A stretch of 64,000 bases of DNA from JAQVEB01 sp028698105. Its GTDB lineage: Bacteria; Bacteroidota; Bacteroidia; Bacteroidales; Dysgonomonadaceae. A program made the position numbers and the translations under genes. The stretch spans positions 5,210-69,209 of the forward strand of contig CAXYYA010000013.1 of assembly GCA_964293155.1 (NCBI GenBank), written 5' to 3'. Each line of letters begins with the position of its first letter. The first letter of the stretch is position 1. The notes under the pieces were generated by a model. It searched no databases and was not told the origin of the DNA. It saw nothing but the letters and a program-made list of their open reading frames with translations. This document shows positions 8,092 through 18,400 of this stretch, piece after piece.

Positions 8092-9309
8092 ATGAAATCA
8101 TTAAAAGAACTATACCGAATCGGCAACGGGCCGTCGAGCAGCCACACGATGGGGCCTAAAAAAGCCGCCCAACTGTTTCTGGATAAAAATCCGCAACCGG
8201 CAAAATTTGTTGCAACGCTTTACGGAAGCCTCGCGGCTACGGGAAAAGGGCACTTGACGGACAAAGCCATTCTGGACGTATTGGAGCCGGTTGCACCCAC
8301 CACCATCGAATGGATGCCAAAAACGTTCCTGCCTTTTCATCCGAATGCGATGAAATTCGATGCGCTGGATGCCGAAGGCAAAAACACGGACTCGTGGACG
8401 GTTTACAGCGTGGGCGGCGGCGCCCTGAGCGACGGAAAAAACATTGTGGGTTTGTCGGAATCGGCACAAAAAGATATTTACCCGATGACGAACATCACCG
8501 ATATTCAGGAGTGGTGCGAAGCCAACGGTCGGTCGTATTGGGAATACGTCAGGATGCACGAAGATGCTGACATTCTGGACTATTTGAGCGAAGTCTGGAA
8601 AGTGATGAAATCCGCCGTGAAAAGAGGGCTTGAGAACGAAGGCGTGTTACCCGGGCCGCTGAATCTCCAGCGCAAAGCAGCCAGCTACTTCATCAAAGCC
8701 AAAGGCTACAAGGCGTCGCTGCAATCGCGCGGATTGGTGTTCGCATACGCGCTGGCCGTTTCGGAAGAAAATGCTTCGGGCGGAGAGATCGTTACCGCGC
8801 CCACATGCGGCTCCTGCGGTGTGCTTCCTGCCATTTTATACCACTTGGAAGAGAGCCGTAATTTCAGCGAGATCCGCATTATTCGTGCGCTGGCTACCGC
8901 CGGACTATTCGGGAATGTGGTAAAGGAAAACGCTTCGATTTCCGGCGCGGAAGTGGGTTGTCAGGGCGAAGTGGGCGTTGCCTGCGCTATGGCCGCTGCC
9001 GCGGCAAGCCAGCTCTTCGGAGGCAGCCCCGCACAAATCGAATACGCTGCCGAAATGGGATTGGAACATCACCTGGGCATGACGTGCGATCCGGTGTGCG
9101 GACTGGTGCAAATCCCCTGCATCGAACGCAATGCGTACGCTGCCGCGCGGGCTTTGGACGCCAACCTGTATTCCTCGTTCACCGATGGAATTCACCGGGT
9201 GTCGTTCGACCGTGTGGTGGAAGTAATGGAACAAACCGGGCACGATTTACCGTCGCTTTACAAAGAAACCGGTGAAGGCGGACTGGCCAAAGGACATAAG
9301 TTTAATTAA
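8092..9309 (+). CDS. sdaA: L-serine ammonia-lyase (iron-sulfur type, single chain)
   Basis: This cytoplasmic enzyme deaminates L-serine to pyruvate and ammonia with a [4Fe-4S] cluster. Its 405 residues fuse the beta and alpha parts of the family. The N-terminal part starts with IGNGPSSSHTMGPKKAA. The catalytic part has the conserved cysteines in TAPTCGSCGVLP (about 242), GCQGEVGVACAM (about 285) and CDPVCGLVQIPC (about 332). I chose the ATG at 8092 over one 48 bases upstream because the family begins with MKSLKELY. The upstream spacer (about 8040-8090) has a repeated TCAAAC-type low-complexity run seen at other gene junctions of this window. Confidence 0.93.
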   Translation: MKSLKELYRIGNGPSSSHTMGPKKAAQLFLDKNPQPAKFVATLYGSLAATGKGHLTDKAILDVLEPVAPTTIEWMPKTFLPFHPNAMKFDALDAEGKNTDSWTVYSVGGGALSDGKNIVGLSESAQKDIYPMTNITDIQEWCEANGRSYWEYVRMHEDADILDYLSEVWKVMKSAVKRGLENEGVLPGPLNLQRKAASYFIKAKGYKASLQSRGLVFAYALAVSEENASGGEIVTAPTCGSCGVLPAILYHLEESRNFSEIRIIRALATAGLFGNVVKENASISGAEVGCQGEVGVACAMAAAAASQLFGGSPAQIEYAAEMGLEHHLGMTCDPVCGLVQIPCIERNAYAAARALDANLYSSFTDGIHRVSFDRVVEVMEQTGHDLPSLYKETGEGGLAKGHKFN

Positions 9310-9386
9310 TTTCGTAACAGCCTATTTCACTTCAAGTTAACAAAGACACATCACGTAAGAAACTATTTGGATAATACATCAACAAA

Positions 9387-10250
9387 ATGGACAGTAAAGA
9401 GAACAGATCAGAAGAAAAAAAGCAAAAAAAGATAGATTCTACCTTATCTTCTTCGGTTAAGAAGGGAAATTCGGCAACCCAAAGCAAAGAATTGGTGGAG
9501 ATTATGGCCGAACAAATGAAATCGGCCCACCACATCTACCGGCTGAAAAACAAAACGCTGTTCATTTCATCGTTAACCGCGGGTCTGGAGATCGGTTTCA
9601 GTTTTCTGCTTATCTGTACATTATATTTTTTTCTGAACGGAAAAATTGATGAGCGAAACATTTACCTGCTGTTTTCGTTCTTTTATCCGGTTGGTTTCCT
9701 GATGGTTATTATGGGAAGGTCGCTTCTATTCACGGAACAAACCTCCATCTTAGCGCTTCCGGTGCTCAACAACAAATATTCATTCGCCACGCTGCTGCGC
9801 ATTTGGGGAGTTGTGATCCTTGGCAATGTAACGGGCGGAATTTTATTTTCTTTCCTGGTGGTTTTTCTCGGTCCCGAACTGAACCTGCTCTCCCTGGCTA
9901 CGATCGAGGCAATTTCTTTGCACGTAGTGCATTATGAGGCGTGGGGATTATTTTTCAGCGCGGTGCTGGCCGGGTGGCTTATGGGCTTGTTATCGTGGCT
10001 GCTTAGCTCGGCCAGCGACAGCATCACCCGGGTGTTTTTTATCATCGTGATTACGGGGATTATCGGATTTTTGGGACTGCATCACAGCATTGTAGGCAAT
10101 GTGGAGGTGTTTTCGGGGATGCTTGTATCCTCATCGGTTACCGTAACCGATTATCTGGGTTTTATGATCCTTGCGCTGGCCGGAAACGCGGCGGGCGGGT
10201 CTATTTTTGTGGCGCTTTTCAAGTACAAAGCTTTTGAAAGTAATTTTTAG
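9387..10250 (+). CDS. Formate/nitrite transporter (FNT) family membrane channel
   Basis: This 287-residue inner-membrane protein has a charged 60-residue N-terminus and then six membrane segments. Family signatures are FTEQTSILALP (about 112), ILGNVTGG (about 140), GLLSWLLSSA (about 200), LHHSIVGNVEVF (about 231) and AGNAAGGSIF near the end. FNT proteins are pentameric channels for formate, nitrite, hydrosulfide or other small anions. The long charged N-terminus resembles the YfdC-like branch rather than FocA. Substrate cannot be told from sequence. The next gene starts 24 bases downstream on the same strand, so co-transcription is possible. Confidence 0.8.
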   Translation: MDSKENRSEEKKQKKIDSTLSSSVKKGNSATQSKELVEIMAEQMKSAHHIYRLKNKTLFISSLTAGLEIGFSFLLICTLYFFLNGKIDERNIYLLFSFFYPVGFLMVIMGRSLLFTEQTSILALPVLNNKYSFATLLRIWGVVILGNVTGGILFSFLVVFLGPELNLLSLATIEAISLHVVHYEAWGLFFSAVLAGWLMGLLSWLLSSASDSITRVFFIIVITGIIGFLGLHHSIVGNVEVFSGMLVSSSVTVTDYLGFMILALAGNAAGGSIFVALFKYKAFESNF

Positions 10251-10274
10251 TATGACTGTAAAACCAGAAAGCAG

Positions 10275-12020
10275 ATGCTGAATAAAAAAATAAGTTGGGT
10301 AACAGGATTGCTCGTTTTTGCCGCTTTCTTCGTTTTTCTGCAACTGACGTGCGAATACCATTTTTATTACATTGAACAAGACCAGATGTTCAGGTATTCG
10401 ACCATATACGTACAATCCAAGATTGGCAGTCCCGGCGGACTTTCGCTGTTGATCTCTTATTTTTTGCTGCAGTTTTTTTCGCTCAAATTTGCAGGGGCAG
10501 CCCTTGTGGCGTTGTTGCTTACACTCATCACGTATTTCACTGCGTTGCTCATGCAACGTATGGGCGCGAAAAAAGAGTTTTTGATTATCTCGTTATTTCC
10601 GTCTGTTTTTCTGTTGTTCGCGCATTTTAATATCTACTACCATCTTCAGGGTACGGTTGCTTATCTCCTGATGGCGGTCACTTTTTATGTTTACGTGCTT
10701 TTCACGAATTTTCGGAAAAGAATCGTTTTCGGTGCAATCACCATTCCGGTTTTGTTTGTCATAGGGGGATCGGTTTTTTCTTTATATACCGCAGGTATTA
10801 TTTTGTGGGAAATTCTATCGAAGAACAGGAAATGGTATGTATCGGTCGTTTTTATTTTTATTGCCGCCGTAGTGGCATTCGTGAGCATAAACATTGGAAT
10901 AATAAGCAGTTATAGATTCGCTCTGCTTCCTGATTTTTATTTCAATCCGCTATTGGCGCCTCCGCCACATCTACTTATGGCGTGGATCGCTTTCCTGCTA
11001 ACTTTGCTCATGACGAAGGGGTTTTCGTTTTATAAAAAACCGCTTTCTTCACGGAAAAATCTCATTGTCATATCGTTACAAATAGCTCTGTTATTTGGAG
11101 TTACGTATAAAATTTATCAAAAGAACTTCGACGCCCAAACCGATAGATACAAGCGGTTAAATTACTATTTTTACACCTCGCAATGGGATAAAATTATCGA
11201 ACTCAACCGACACGAAAAGACGACGAATTACCTTCATCTGAACCTGTTGAATTCCGCTTTGGCAGAAAAAGGCGTACTGGCGGATCAACTGTTTCAATTC
11301 AATCAAAACGGGCCTTATTCCCTGGTTGTGGAAGGCAACGTTCCCGTTTTGCTTTCCGATGTGTACTTTACGATGGGCGATATTGCCTCGTCGCAACGCT
11401 ATGCTCTTGAGGCATATACGAGTTCCGAAGATATGGTTAATCCCAGAATGCTCCAGCGTTTGGTTCAAACGGCGCTTATTTACGGCACTTATCCCGTTGC
11501 CGAAAAATATATTTCGCTGATGGAACAAACCCTGATGTACAAAAAATGGGCAAAAGAGCACCGGAAATTTCTGTGCAACGACAAGCTCGTGGAACAGGAT
11601 TCGTTGCTGGGGCCGAAAAGAAAGGGGTTAATCACGGAACCGGTCTTGTACGATACAAAAGGGATCACGAGCGATCTGGAAGGAATTGCCGTTGCAAACC
11701 CATCCGATAAAACCGCTATTGAATATCTGGGATTGATCCATCTGCTAAGCAAAGACATCGAAAGTTTCGGAGGATTGATCAAAAAATATTATCATACAGA
11801 CGTTTTGCCCGGTTTACCGAAAAGTTTCGAAGAAGCTCTTGCCATATTGATGGTGTATGATCCGCAGAATTACGGGAACTATCGCGTTTCGGACCAAACG
11901 CAGTTGAAATTTGCCGATTTCAATAAAACATACAACGAAAAGCAAAACAGCAACGACCTCAGCTCCCTGATGTATAATTTATACGGAAAAACGTATTGGT
12001 ATTACTACATATTCAAATAA
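10275..12020 (+). CDS. DUF6057-like multi-pass membrane protein
   Basis: This is a 581-residue protein of unknown function that resembles Bacteroidota DUF6057 proteins. The N-terminal 320 residues hold about ten hydrophobic segments; the C-terminal 260 are soluble and helical, with short paired helices that may form TPR-like repeats (for example around residues 360-420). The gene ends 2 bases before the CxxCH lipoprotein gene, so the two are almost certainly co-translated. The pairing suggests an envelope complex. Nothing in the sequence identifies a reaction. Confidence 0.6.
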   Translation: MLNKKISWVTGLLVFAAFFVFLQLTCEYHFYYIEQDQMFRYSTIYVQSKIGSPGGLSLLISYFLLQFFSLKFAGAALVALLLTLITYFTALLMQRMGAKKEFLIISLFPSVFLLFAHFNIYYHLQGTVAYLLMAVTFYVYVLFTNFRKRIVFGAITIPVLFVIGGSVFSLYTAGIILWEILSKNRKWYVSVVFIFIAAVVAFVSINIGIISSYRFALLPDFYFNPLLAPPPHLLMAWIAFLLTLLMTKGFSFYKKPLSSRKNLIVISLQIALLFGVTYKIYQKNFDAQTDRYKRLNYYFYTSQWDKIIELNRHEKTTNYLHLNLLNSALAEKGVLADQLFQFNQNGPYSLVVEGNVPVLLSDVYFTMGDIASSQRYALEAYTSSEDMVNPRMLQRLVQTALIYGTYPVAEKYISLMEQTLMYKKWAKEHRKFLCNDKLVEQDSLLGPKRKGLITEPVLYDTKGITSDLEGIAVANPSDKTAIEYLGLIHLLSKDIESFGGLIKKYYHTDVLPGLPKSFEEALAILMVYDPQNYGNYRVSDQTQLKFADFNKTYNEKQNSNDLSSLMYNLYGKTYWYYYIFK

Positions 12021-12022
12021 AA

Positions 12023-13498
12023 ATGATGAAATTCATAGACTACATACTTGTGTTTTCCCTGGTTTTTTTCTTATCCTGTTCCAATAACACAGACATACAA
12101 AAAAAATCGACGGAATATCCCGATATTTTCCCCGATTATACCGAAGTAACCATCCCTGTCAATATTGCGCCGTTGAATTTTTCGCTGAAGGAAAACCCCG
12201 ATAAAGCCATCCTGCTAATTGAAAACGAGAACCAAAAGATAAAAATAAACAGCCGGGAAGGAGAATTTCTGATTCCCGAAGGGAAATGGAAAAGATTGCT
12301 AACGGAAGCTAAAGGAAAAACGTTGCATTTTACGGTAAGCGTAAAGAAAAAGAACGAATGGATAAGGTATAAACCGTTTTCGGTGAACGTGAGTGCCGAT
12401 CCCATTGACAGCTACATCGCTTACCGGTTGATCCCTCCGGGATATGAATTGTGGAGTAAAATGGGAATTTATCAGCGGAATCTGGAAAATTACAGGCAAT
12501 CGGCCATTTACGAAAACTACCTCACGAAGGAGAATTGTGTAAATTGCCATTCGTTCCCGTTGCAGAACCCCGATAAAATGTTGTTTCACATGCGACAGAC
12601 TTATCCCGGTACAATGCTGATTGATAACGGAAAAATAGAAAAACTGAATACAAAAACAGCTCATACCCTCTCGGCGCTGGTGTATCCTTCATGGCATCCT
12701 TCGGGCGACTTCATTGCATTTTCGGTAAACAAAACCATGCAACTATTCCACCAGAACCATAAAAACAGAATTGAAGTTTACGATTTGAGCTCCGATGCGG
12801 TGGTATATGACGTGAAAAAACACGAAATCACAACCTCTCCCCTGCTCTCACAAAAAGGTGTTTTTGAAACGTTTCCCACATTTTCCCCCGATGGAGAAAC
12901 CCTTTACTTTTGCACGGCCGATTCGGTAAATGTACCCTCTGAATACCAACAAGTAAAATACAGCCTGTGCAGCATCGGTTTTGATCCGCATTCCCGCACC
13001 TTCGGTGATAAAGTGGACACGTTGTTCAACGCCGCCCAGCACGATAAAAGTGTTTCCTTCCCACGTGTTTCGCCCGACGGAAAGTGGCTGATGTTCACTC
13101 TTTCGGAATATGGGAACTTCTCCATCTGGCACAAAGACGCCGATCTGTGGATGCTTAATCTGGCCACGAAAGAAAGTTATCCGCTGGACAAGCTGAACAG
13201 TAACGACGTGGAAAGCTACCACTCCTGGAGCCACAACAGCCGATGGGTTGTTTTTAGCAGCCGGCGCATTGACGGGCTGTACACACGTCCTTTCTTTGCA
13301 CACATCAACGACGACGGAAATCCCGAAAAACCGTTTCTGTTGCCCCAAAGAAGCACCAAATTTTACAACGAATTGCTGTATTCCTATAACATTCCTGAAT
13401 TTATAACCGGAAAAGTGGAAGTTTCAAAACACAAAATTGCACAAAAAGCAATTCAAGACAAGGGTATTGACGTAAAATTCAGCCCGATGAGCGAATAA
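12023..13498 (+). CDS. Lipoprotein with CxxCH motif and TolB-like beta-propeller
   Basis: This 491-residue protein has a lipoprotein signal (FFLSC, about residue 17). A beta-rich N-terminal region leads to a single CxxCH (Cys172, Cys175, His176), the covalent haem c motif. At least four WD40-like PD40 blades follow, each with the S-P/W-D-G core (PSWHPSGDFIAFS, FPTFSPDGETLYF, FPRVSPDGKWLMF, HSWSHNSRWVVFS). The sequence shows the motif only; haem attachment is an inference and needs an export-side cytochrome c maturation system. The ATG at 12023 follows the DUF6057-like stop by 2 bases. The protein probably works with that membrane partner at the periplasmic face. Confidence 0.7.
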   Translation: MMKFIDYILVFSLVFFLSCSNNTDIQKKSTEYPDIFPDYTEVTIPVNIAPLNFSLKENPDKAILLIENENQKIKINSREGEFLIPEGKWKRLLTEAKGKTLHFTVSVKKKNEWIRYKPFSVNVSADPIDSYIAYRLIPPGYELWSKMGIYQRNLENYRQSAIYENYLTKENCVNCHSFPLQNPDKMLFHMRQTYPGTMLIDNGKIEKLNTKTAHTLSALVYPSWHPSGDFIAFSVNKTMQLFHQNHKNRIEVYDLSSDAVVYDVKKHEITTSPLLSQKGVFETFPTFSPDGETLYFCTADSVNVPSEYQQVKYSLCSIGFDPHSRTFGDKVDTLFNAAQHDKSVSFPRVSPDGKWLMFTLSEYGNFSIWHKDADLWMLNLATKESYPLDKLNSNDVESYHSWSHNSRWVVFSSRRIDGLYTRPFFAHINDDGNPEKPFLLPQRSTKFYNELLYSYNIPEFITGKVEVSKHKIAQKAIQDKGIDVKFSPMSE

Positions 13499-13508
13499 TA
13501 CCTGCGGT

Positions 13509-14627
13509 TTATTTCAACGCTATGCATTCCATTTCCACCAACCATGCCGGACGGCAAATAGGGGCGAAAACGATGATTTTGGGAACTTGTGGAAATTCCT
13601 TTTCCATTTTAGCAGAAATGACGTCATAATCCGCTATATCCCGCAAATACACAATAATTTGCGCCATGTGCGAGAAGTCCATATCGGCTTCCTTTAATAG
13701 TTCCGATACGTTTTCGATCATCCTGTCGGCTTGTTTTATGACATCGCCTTCGTGCACCACATGCCCCGTTTTATCAATACTGGCCGTTCCGCTGATAAAC
13801 ACCTGTTTTTTATCTTCAAAATGAAGGCAAACGCCTCGTTCAAAAGTCACTCCGTAATCGGATGTGCGGCTCAGGTGATCCGGTGCATATAAGAATTGAA
13901 TCTGCTCCTGCCGGAGCCCTTCAACCGCGTAAGCATCGAATGTCAGTATTGTTTGAGGGTTCGAATGTCTGCCGGCGATACCGGTGCTGGCTATGTAATG
14001 GGTGTTTTCGGTGAGATTACGGTCGTTAAAAATCTTTTTTCGTCCCTGCACTACACCCGCGTAATTATTATCAATATCCGACACGAAAAGCCACGTCCTT
14101 ACACAATTGTTTTCCATGGAGCATCCCGCCCGTTCCATCGCGTTTTCGTAACGATTCAATATTTGATGTGTTTGAGTTTCCGGGCTACCGGACACCTCGC
14201 GCATCTGTCCGGCGAAGTAGTGCGTGTACCGATCGCATCGAAAGCCCGTCAATCCGTTGTCTCCCTGAATGTTTATATTTTCGGCTTCCGGCATCAACCA
14301 CACCCATAAAGCAATTTTGCTGCCGTTTAAAGGCGGCTGCTGGATAATGGAAACCACGCCATGATCCGAATTATTTAAAACCACCTGTAAATCATTAATT
14401 TGATTTTCGATATCGCTTAAAAAATATCGGTTGAAAACCGGTATTAATCCGGTTTTTTCCAGAAAATCGGCATAAGCTTCATACAGCTTCGCCAACTGAT
14501 ATACGTAATTTTCACCACACGACAGGACATGAAAAACGGCATGACATTCCGAAATTTTTTCTTTTTTGTAAAAATAAGAAATCTCCGCACGAATGTCGTT
14601 ATTCAAATAGATTTGCTGATATTCCAT
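13509..14627 (-). CDS. RidA/YjgF-fold protein of the long (chorismatase-like) type
   Basis: This is a 372-residue cytoplasmic protein. The last 120 residues have the RidA/YjgF pattern (SGTASIDKTGHVVHEGDV, then AQIIVYLRD and VPKIIVFAPICRPAWLVEMECIA). The N-terminal 240 residues form a second, diverged half, with an RYENAMERAG segment. That two-part layout is shared with FkbO/Hyg5-type chorismatases and with uncharacterised Bacteroidota proteins annotated as YjgF relatives. I cannot tell whether it hydrolyses chorismate, deaminates enamines or binds a ligand. The ATG at 14625-14627 (MEYQQIYL) is preferred over one 27 bases upstream, which would overlap the promoter box. It is convergent with the lipoprotein gene and divergent from ruvA. 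Confidence 0.6.
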   Translation of the reverse strand: MEYQQIYLNNDIRAEISYFYKKEKISECHAVFHVLSCGENYVYQLAKLYEAYADFLEKTGLIPVFNRYFLSDIENQINDLQVVLNNSDHGVVSIIQQPPLNGSKIALWVWLMPEAENINIQGDNGLTGFRCDRYTHYFAGQMREVSGSPETQTHQILNRYENAMERAGCSMENNCVRTWLFVSDIDNNYAGVVQGRKKIFNDRNLTENTHYIASTGIAGRHSNPQTILTFDAYAVEGLRQEQIQFLYAPDHLSRTSDYGVTFERGVCLHFEDKKQVFISGTASIDKTGHVVHEGDVIKQADRMIENVSELLKEADMDFSHMAQIIVYLRDIADYDVISAKMEKEFPQVPKIIVFAPICRPAWLVEMECIALK

Positions 14628-14651
14628 AATAGCTTTCTTTGAACGAAAATT

Positions 14652-14659
14652 CAAAATTA
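14652..14659 (-). promoter_or_regulatory. Promoter -7 box of the RidA-like gene
   Basis: TAATTTTG on the minus strand fits TAnnTTTG and lies 24 bases before the chosen ATG. Confidence 0.45.
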
Positions 14660-14797
14660 GTCAAAAAACTAAATAAATGAAACTCCGTGAAAAAGCAAAA
14701 GTGTTTATTTTTTCGCACAAACCGGAAAAATTATACGTTTTCTCCTTTTTTTCCGTTATATTTACGGAATTACGTAAAATCCATTTTTTGAACGAGT

Positions 14798-15385
14798 ATG
14801 ATAGACTACATCAAGGGCGAAATTGCCGAACTCACGCCGGCTTCCGTGACGCTGGAATGCAATGGCATAGGGTATTTTGCAAACATCTCGCTGAATACTT
14901 ACAGCAAGTTGAACGGCGAAAAATCGGCGAAAATTTATATCTACGAATCCATTCGCGAAGACGCACACGTGCTCTTCGGCTTTGCCGACAAACACGAACG
15001 CGATATTTTCCTGCACCTCATCAGCGTGTCGGGCGTCGGGCCAAGCACCGGACGGGTTATTTTATCTTCGTTGAGTTCCAAGGAACTGGAATCGGTGATC
15101 GCTACCGAAAACGTGGCGGTCTTGCAGTCCGTAAAAGGCATTGGCGCCAAAACAGCGCAACGCATCATCGTAGATCTGCGCGATAAGATTAAGCTCACCG
15201 GCGAAAGCGCTACGGTTGTTCTGCCCGGCGGCAATATTTCCATGCACGGCCAGGAAGCCGTTTCGGCACTGGTTATGCTCGGTTTCACACAGTCCAATTC
15301 GCAGAAAGTGGTTACGAAAATCGCGAAAGAATCACCCTCGCTTTCCGTGGAGGCCATCATCAAAGAGGCGTTGAAAAGATTGTGA
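14798..15385 (+). CDS. ruvA: Holliday junction branch migration protein RuvA
   Basis: RuvA binds Holliday junctions as a tetramer and loads the RuvB motor. The 195-residue length is normal. Domain I is an OB fold (1-65, MIDYIKGEIAELTP). Domain II has the two helix-hairpin-helix motifs (SGVGPSTGRVI near residue 74 and KGIGAKTAQRI near residue 110). Domain III (about 150-195) ends with VEAIIKEALKRL. A near-consensus -7 box, TATATTTA at 14757-14764, lies in the gap to the divergent RidA-like gene. sprA follows on the same strand after about 90 bases. Confidence 0.95.
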   Translation: MIDYIKGEIAELTPASVTLECNGIGYFANISLNTYSKLNGEKSAKIYIYESIREDAHVLFGFADKHERDIFLHLISVSGVGPSTGRVILSSLSSKELESVIATENVAVLQSVKGIGAKTAQRIIVDLRDKIKLTGESATVVLPGGNISMHGQEAVSALVMLGFTQSNSQKVVTKIAKESPSLSVEAIIKEALKRL

Positions 15386-15477
15386 AAAGTTTAGGGTTTA
15401 AGGTTTGAAGTTCAAAGTTTAGGGTTTGAATGAAAACCGGAATCCGAAACCGGATTTTTACGTAATTTCAGAGAAGC

Positions 15478-18400
15478 GTGCCTCTCTTTTCGCAGGCGCA
15501 TGTTGTACATTTGAAATCGGTTTCTCTGAAAAAAAACACGTTCATATTGTTGATTATCTTTCTGTTCTTAACGAATGGAAAACACTTGCTTTTAGCCCAG
15601 CAATCCGATACCGTGCGCAACCGGTTTTCCGTTCAGAAAACCGTTGTGCAAACACCGGCCGATCTGAAAAAAAATGCGGCGATTGACCTGAAAACCCCGT
15701 CGAATATACAAACCGTGGTGGTTTACGATGCCGTAACGAATCGGTATATCTTCCAGACAAAAATCGGCGAAATAATTATCAACGAACCTTTTAGCCTCAC
15801 TCCGGAGGAGTATCAAAAATACCGATTGCAACAATCCGCGCAACAATACTTTAAAGAAAAAAATGCCATAAACCACGAAACACAAAAAAAAGAGAACGAG
15901 CCTTTTTCGTTTGTGACGCTCAGAAAACCGAAAAATATCCTCGGTGAGATTTTCGGCCCCGGTGGCGTGCAGTTTAATCCGCAAGGTTCTATCGAACTTT
16001 CTGCGGGAATAAAACGAAACGTAACCGACAACCCCGCCCTGCCCGAACGCGCACGCAAACGCACGATGTTCGATTTCGACCAAAATATCCAACTGAGCGC
16101 CAATGCCAAGGTGGGTAACAAAATAGATTTTGGCATGAATTACAACACCGATGCGATGTTCAGTTTCGATGCCAAGCGCATCAAACTTGCTTATCAGGGC
16201 AAAGAAGACGAGATCGTCAAAAATATTGAGGCCGGAAACGTGAGCATGACCACCACCAACCCGCTCATCAACGGTGGCGCAGCCTTGTTCGGCATTAAGA
16301 CCGACTTGCAGTTCGGGAAACTGCGTGTAAATACGGTTTTGTCGCAACAGAAATCGGAATCGCGTACCGTGAACTCGCGCGGAGGCGTGCAAACCACGCC
16401 GTTTGAATTCGGCGCCGACCAATATGACGAAAACCGGCATTTTTTTCTCGGCTATTACTTCCGCGATAATTACGACAGAGCCATGAGTAAAGCGCCGTAC
16501 ATTCAATCGGCGGTTTCCATCTCACGCATCGAAGTGTGGATCACCAACAAGCGCGGAAATTACGACCAGGCACGAAACATCCTCGCCTTCGCCGATCTGG
16601 GTGAAAACCCCGCTATCCACAATCCGATGTGGACACCCCAAGGTTCCGCAACCGTGCCCTACAACGAAGCCAACAACCTCTATCAACAACTGACGTCCGC
16701 TTACAGCGGCGCGCGCGACCTTAGCCAGGCGGGCAACGTGCTTCCTTCTGATGTTGTTGTCGGGAGAGATTACGAGAAAATTGAAAGCGCGCGATTGCTC
16801 AACTCATCGGAATATTCTTTCCAGCCGCAATTGGGTTACCTCTCGCTTCGCGCGCCGCTGCAAGCGGACGAGGTGCTCGCCGTGGCATTTGAATTCACAT
16901 ATCAGGGCAAAGTGTATCAGGTTGGCGAATTTTCGAGCGATATTGGCCGCGAAACAGCAGGAAGCGTGTCGAACCGCAGCGGCGCGCTCATTCTGAAGTT
17001 ACTGAAACCCGTTTCTTTCTCGCCGCAATCCTTTACGTGGCATCTGATGATGAAAAATATTTACGCAATCGCCTTCGGCGCTTCCAATATTCAAAAAGAC
17101 CGCTTCAAACTGAACATCACTTACCAGAGCGATACAACGGGTGTTTACCTGAATTACATTCCAGACGGAAGCATCAACAACAAACTGTTGCTGCAAGTGA
17201 TGAACCTCGACCGTTTAAATTCGAAAAACGACCCCTACCCCGACGGCCAGTTCGATTTTCTGGACGGCTACACCATTTCTCCACAAACCGCAAGCATCAT
17301 TTTTCCGGTTGTGGAACCCTTCGGGTCGCATTTGCGAAAAATGATCGGAAACGATGCCATAGCCCACAAATACGTCTATCAGGAGTTGTACGATTCCACA
17401 CTCACCGTTGCACGCCAGGTGGCCGAGAAAAACAAGTTTAGGATGATGGGAGAATATCGCGGTTCATCGGGTTCCGAAATCAGCCTCGTTGCCATGAACG
17501 TTGAGCGCGGCTCGGTGCGGGTTACGGCTGCGGGTGCAACCCTCACCGAAGGCAGCGATTATACGGTTGATTACGTTTCGGGAACGGTGAGTATCATCAA
17601 TCAGGCCATTTTGGATGCGGGCACGCCTGTGAGTGTTTCCATCGAAAACCAATCCATGTTCAACATGCAACGCAAAACCATGATGGGAATTAACCTGACG
17701 TACGATTTTTCGAAGAATTTTGCTTTAGGCGCCACCCTGATGCACCTTTCGGAAAAACCGCTCACCATGAAAACCGATTTCGGCGACGAATCGGTAAAAA
17801 ACACGCTCTGGGGCGCGAACGTTTCTTACCGGAAAGAATCGTACGCCCTCACCAATCTGCTCGATATGCTGCCTTTCGTAGATGCCACCGTGCCGTCGCA
17901 ATTTATTGCCAATGCGCAGTTTGCGCACATTATTCCCGGCCATTACACCAACAAATACACCGGAGGATATTCGTATCTTGATGATTTTGAGACCTCTACA
18001 TCGGTCATTGACCTGCGTTCGCCTTACGCGTGGACGTTGGCCTCAACGCCTTATAACAACACATCCACGGCACTTTTTCCCGAAGCGGCTCTATCGAATA
18101 ACACGGACTACGGCAAAAACCGTGCGCAACTGGCCTGGTTTTACATTGACGGCATTTTTACGCGGCGAAACTCAGCCCTGACGCCCCAACACATCAAAAA
18201 TGATCCCGAACAACTTTCAAACCATTTGGTGCGTGAGGTGTACGAGCGGGAAATCTATCCGAATAAAGACGCCGTTTACGGCGATCCGCCTACGATTCCC
18301 GTCCTCAACCTCTCCTATTATCCCGACGAAAGAGGCCCGTATAATCTGGATGCGAATATGGATGCAAACGGGCATTTGTTGCATCCGGAACAACGTTGGG

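Noticed and set aside
15592..16506. 304-codon minus-strand frame inside sprA
   Set aside because: It is a shadow of the coding strand in a GC-richer gene, with no domain or promoter.
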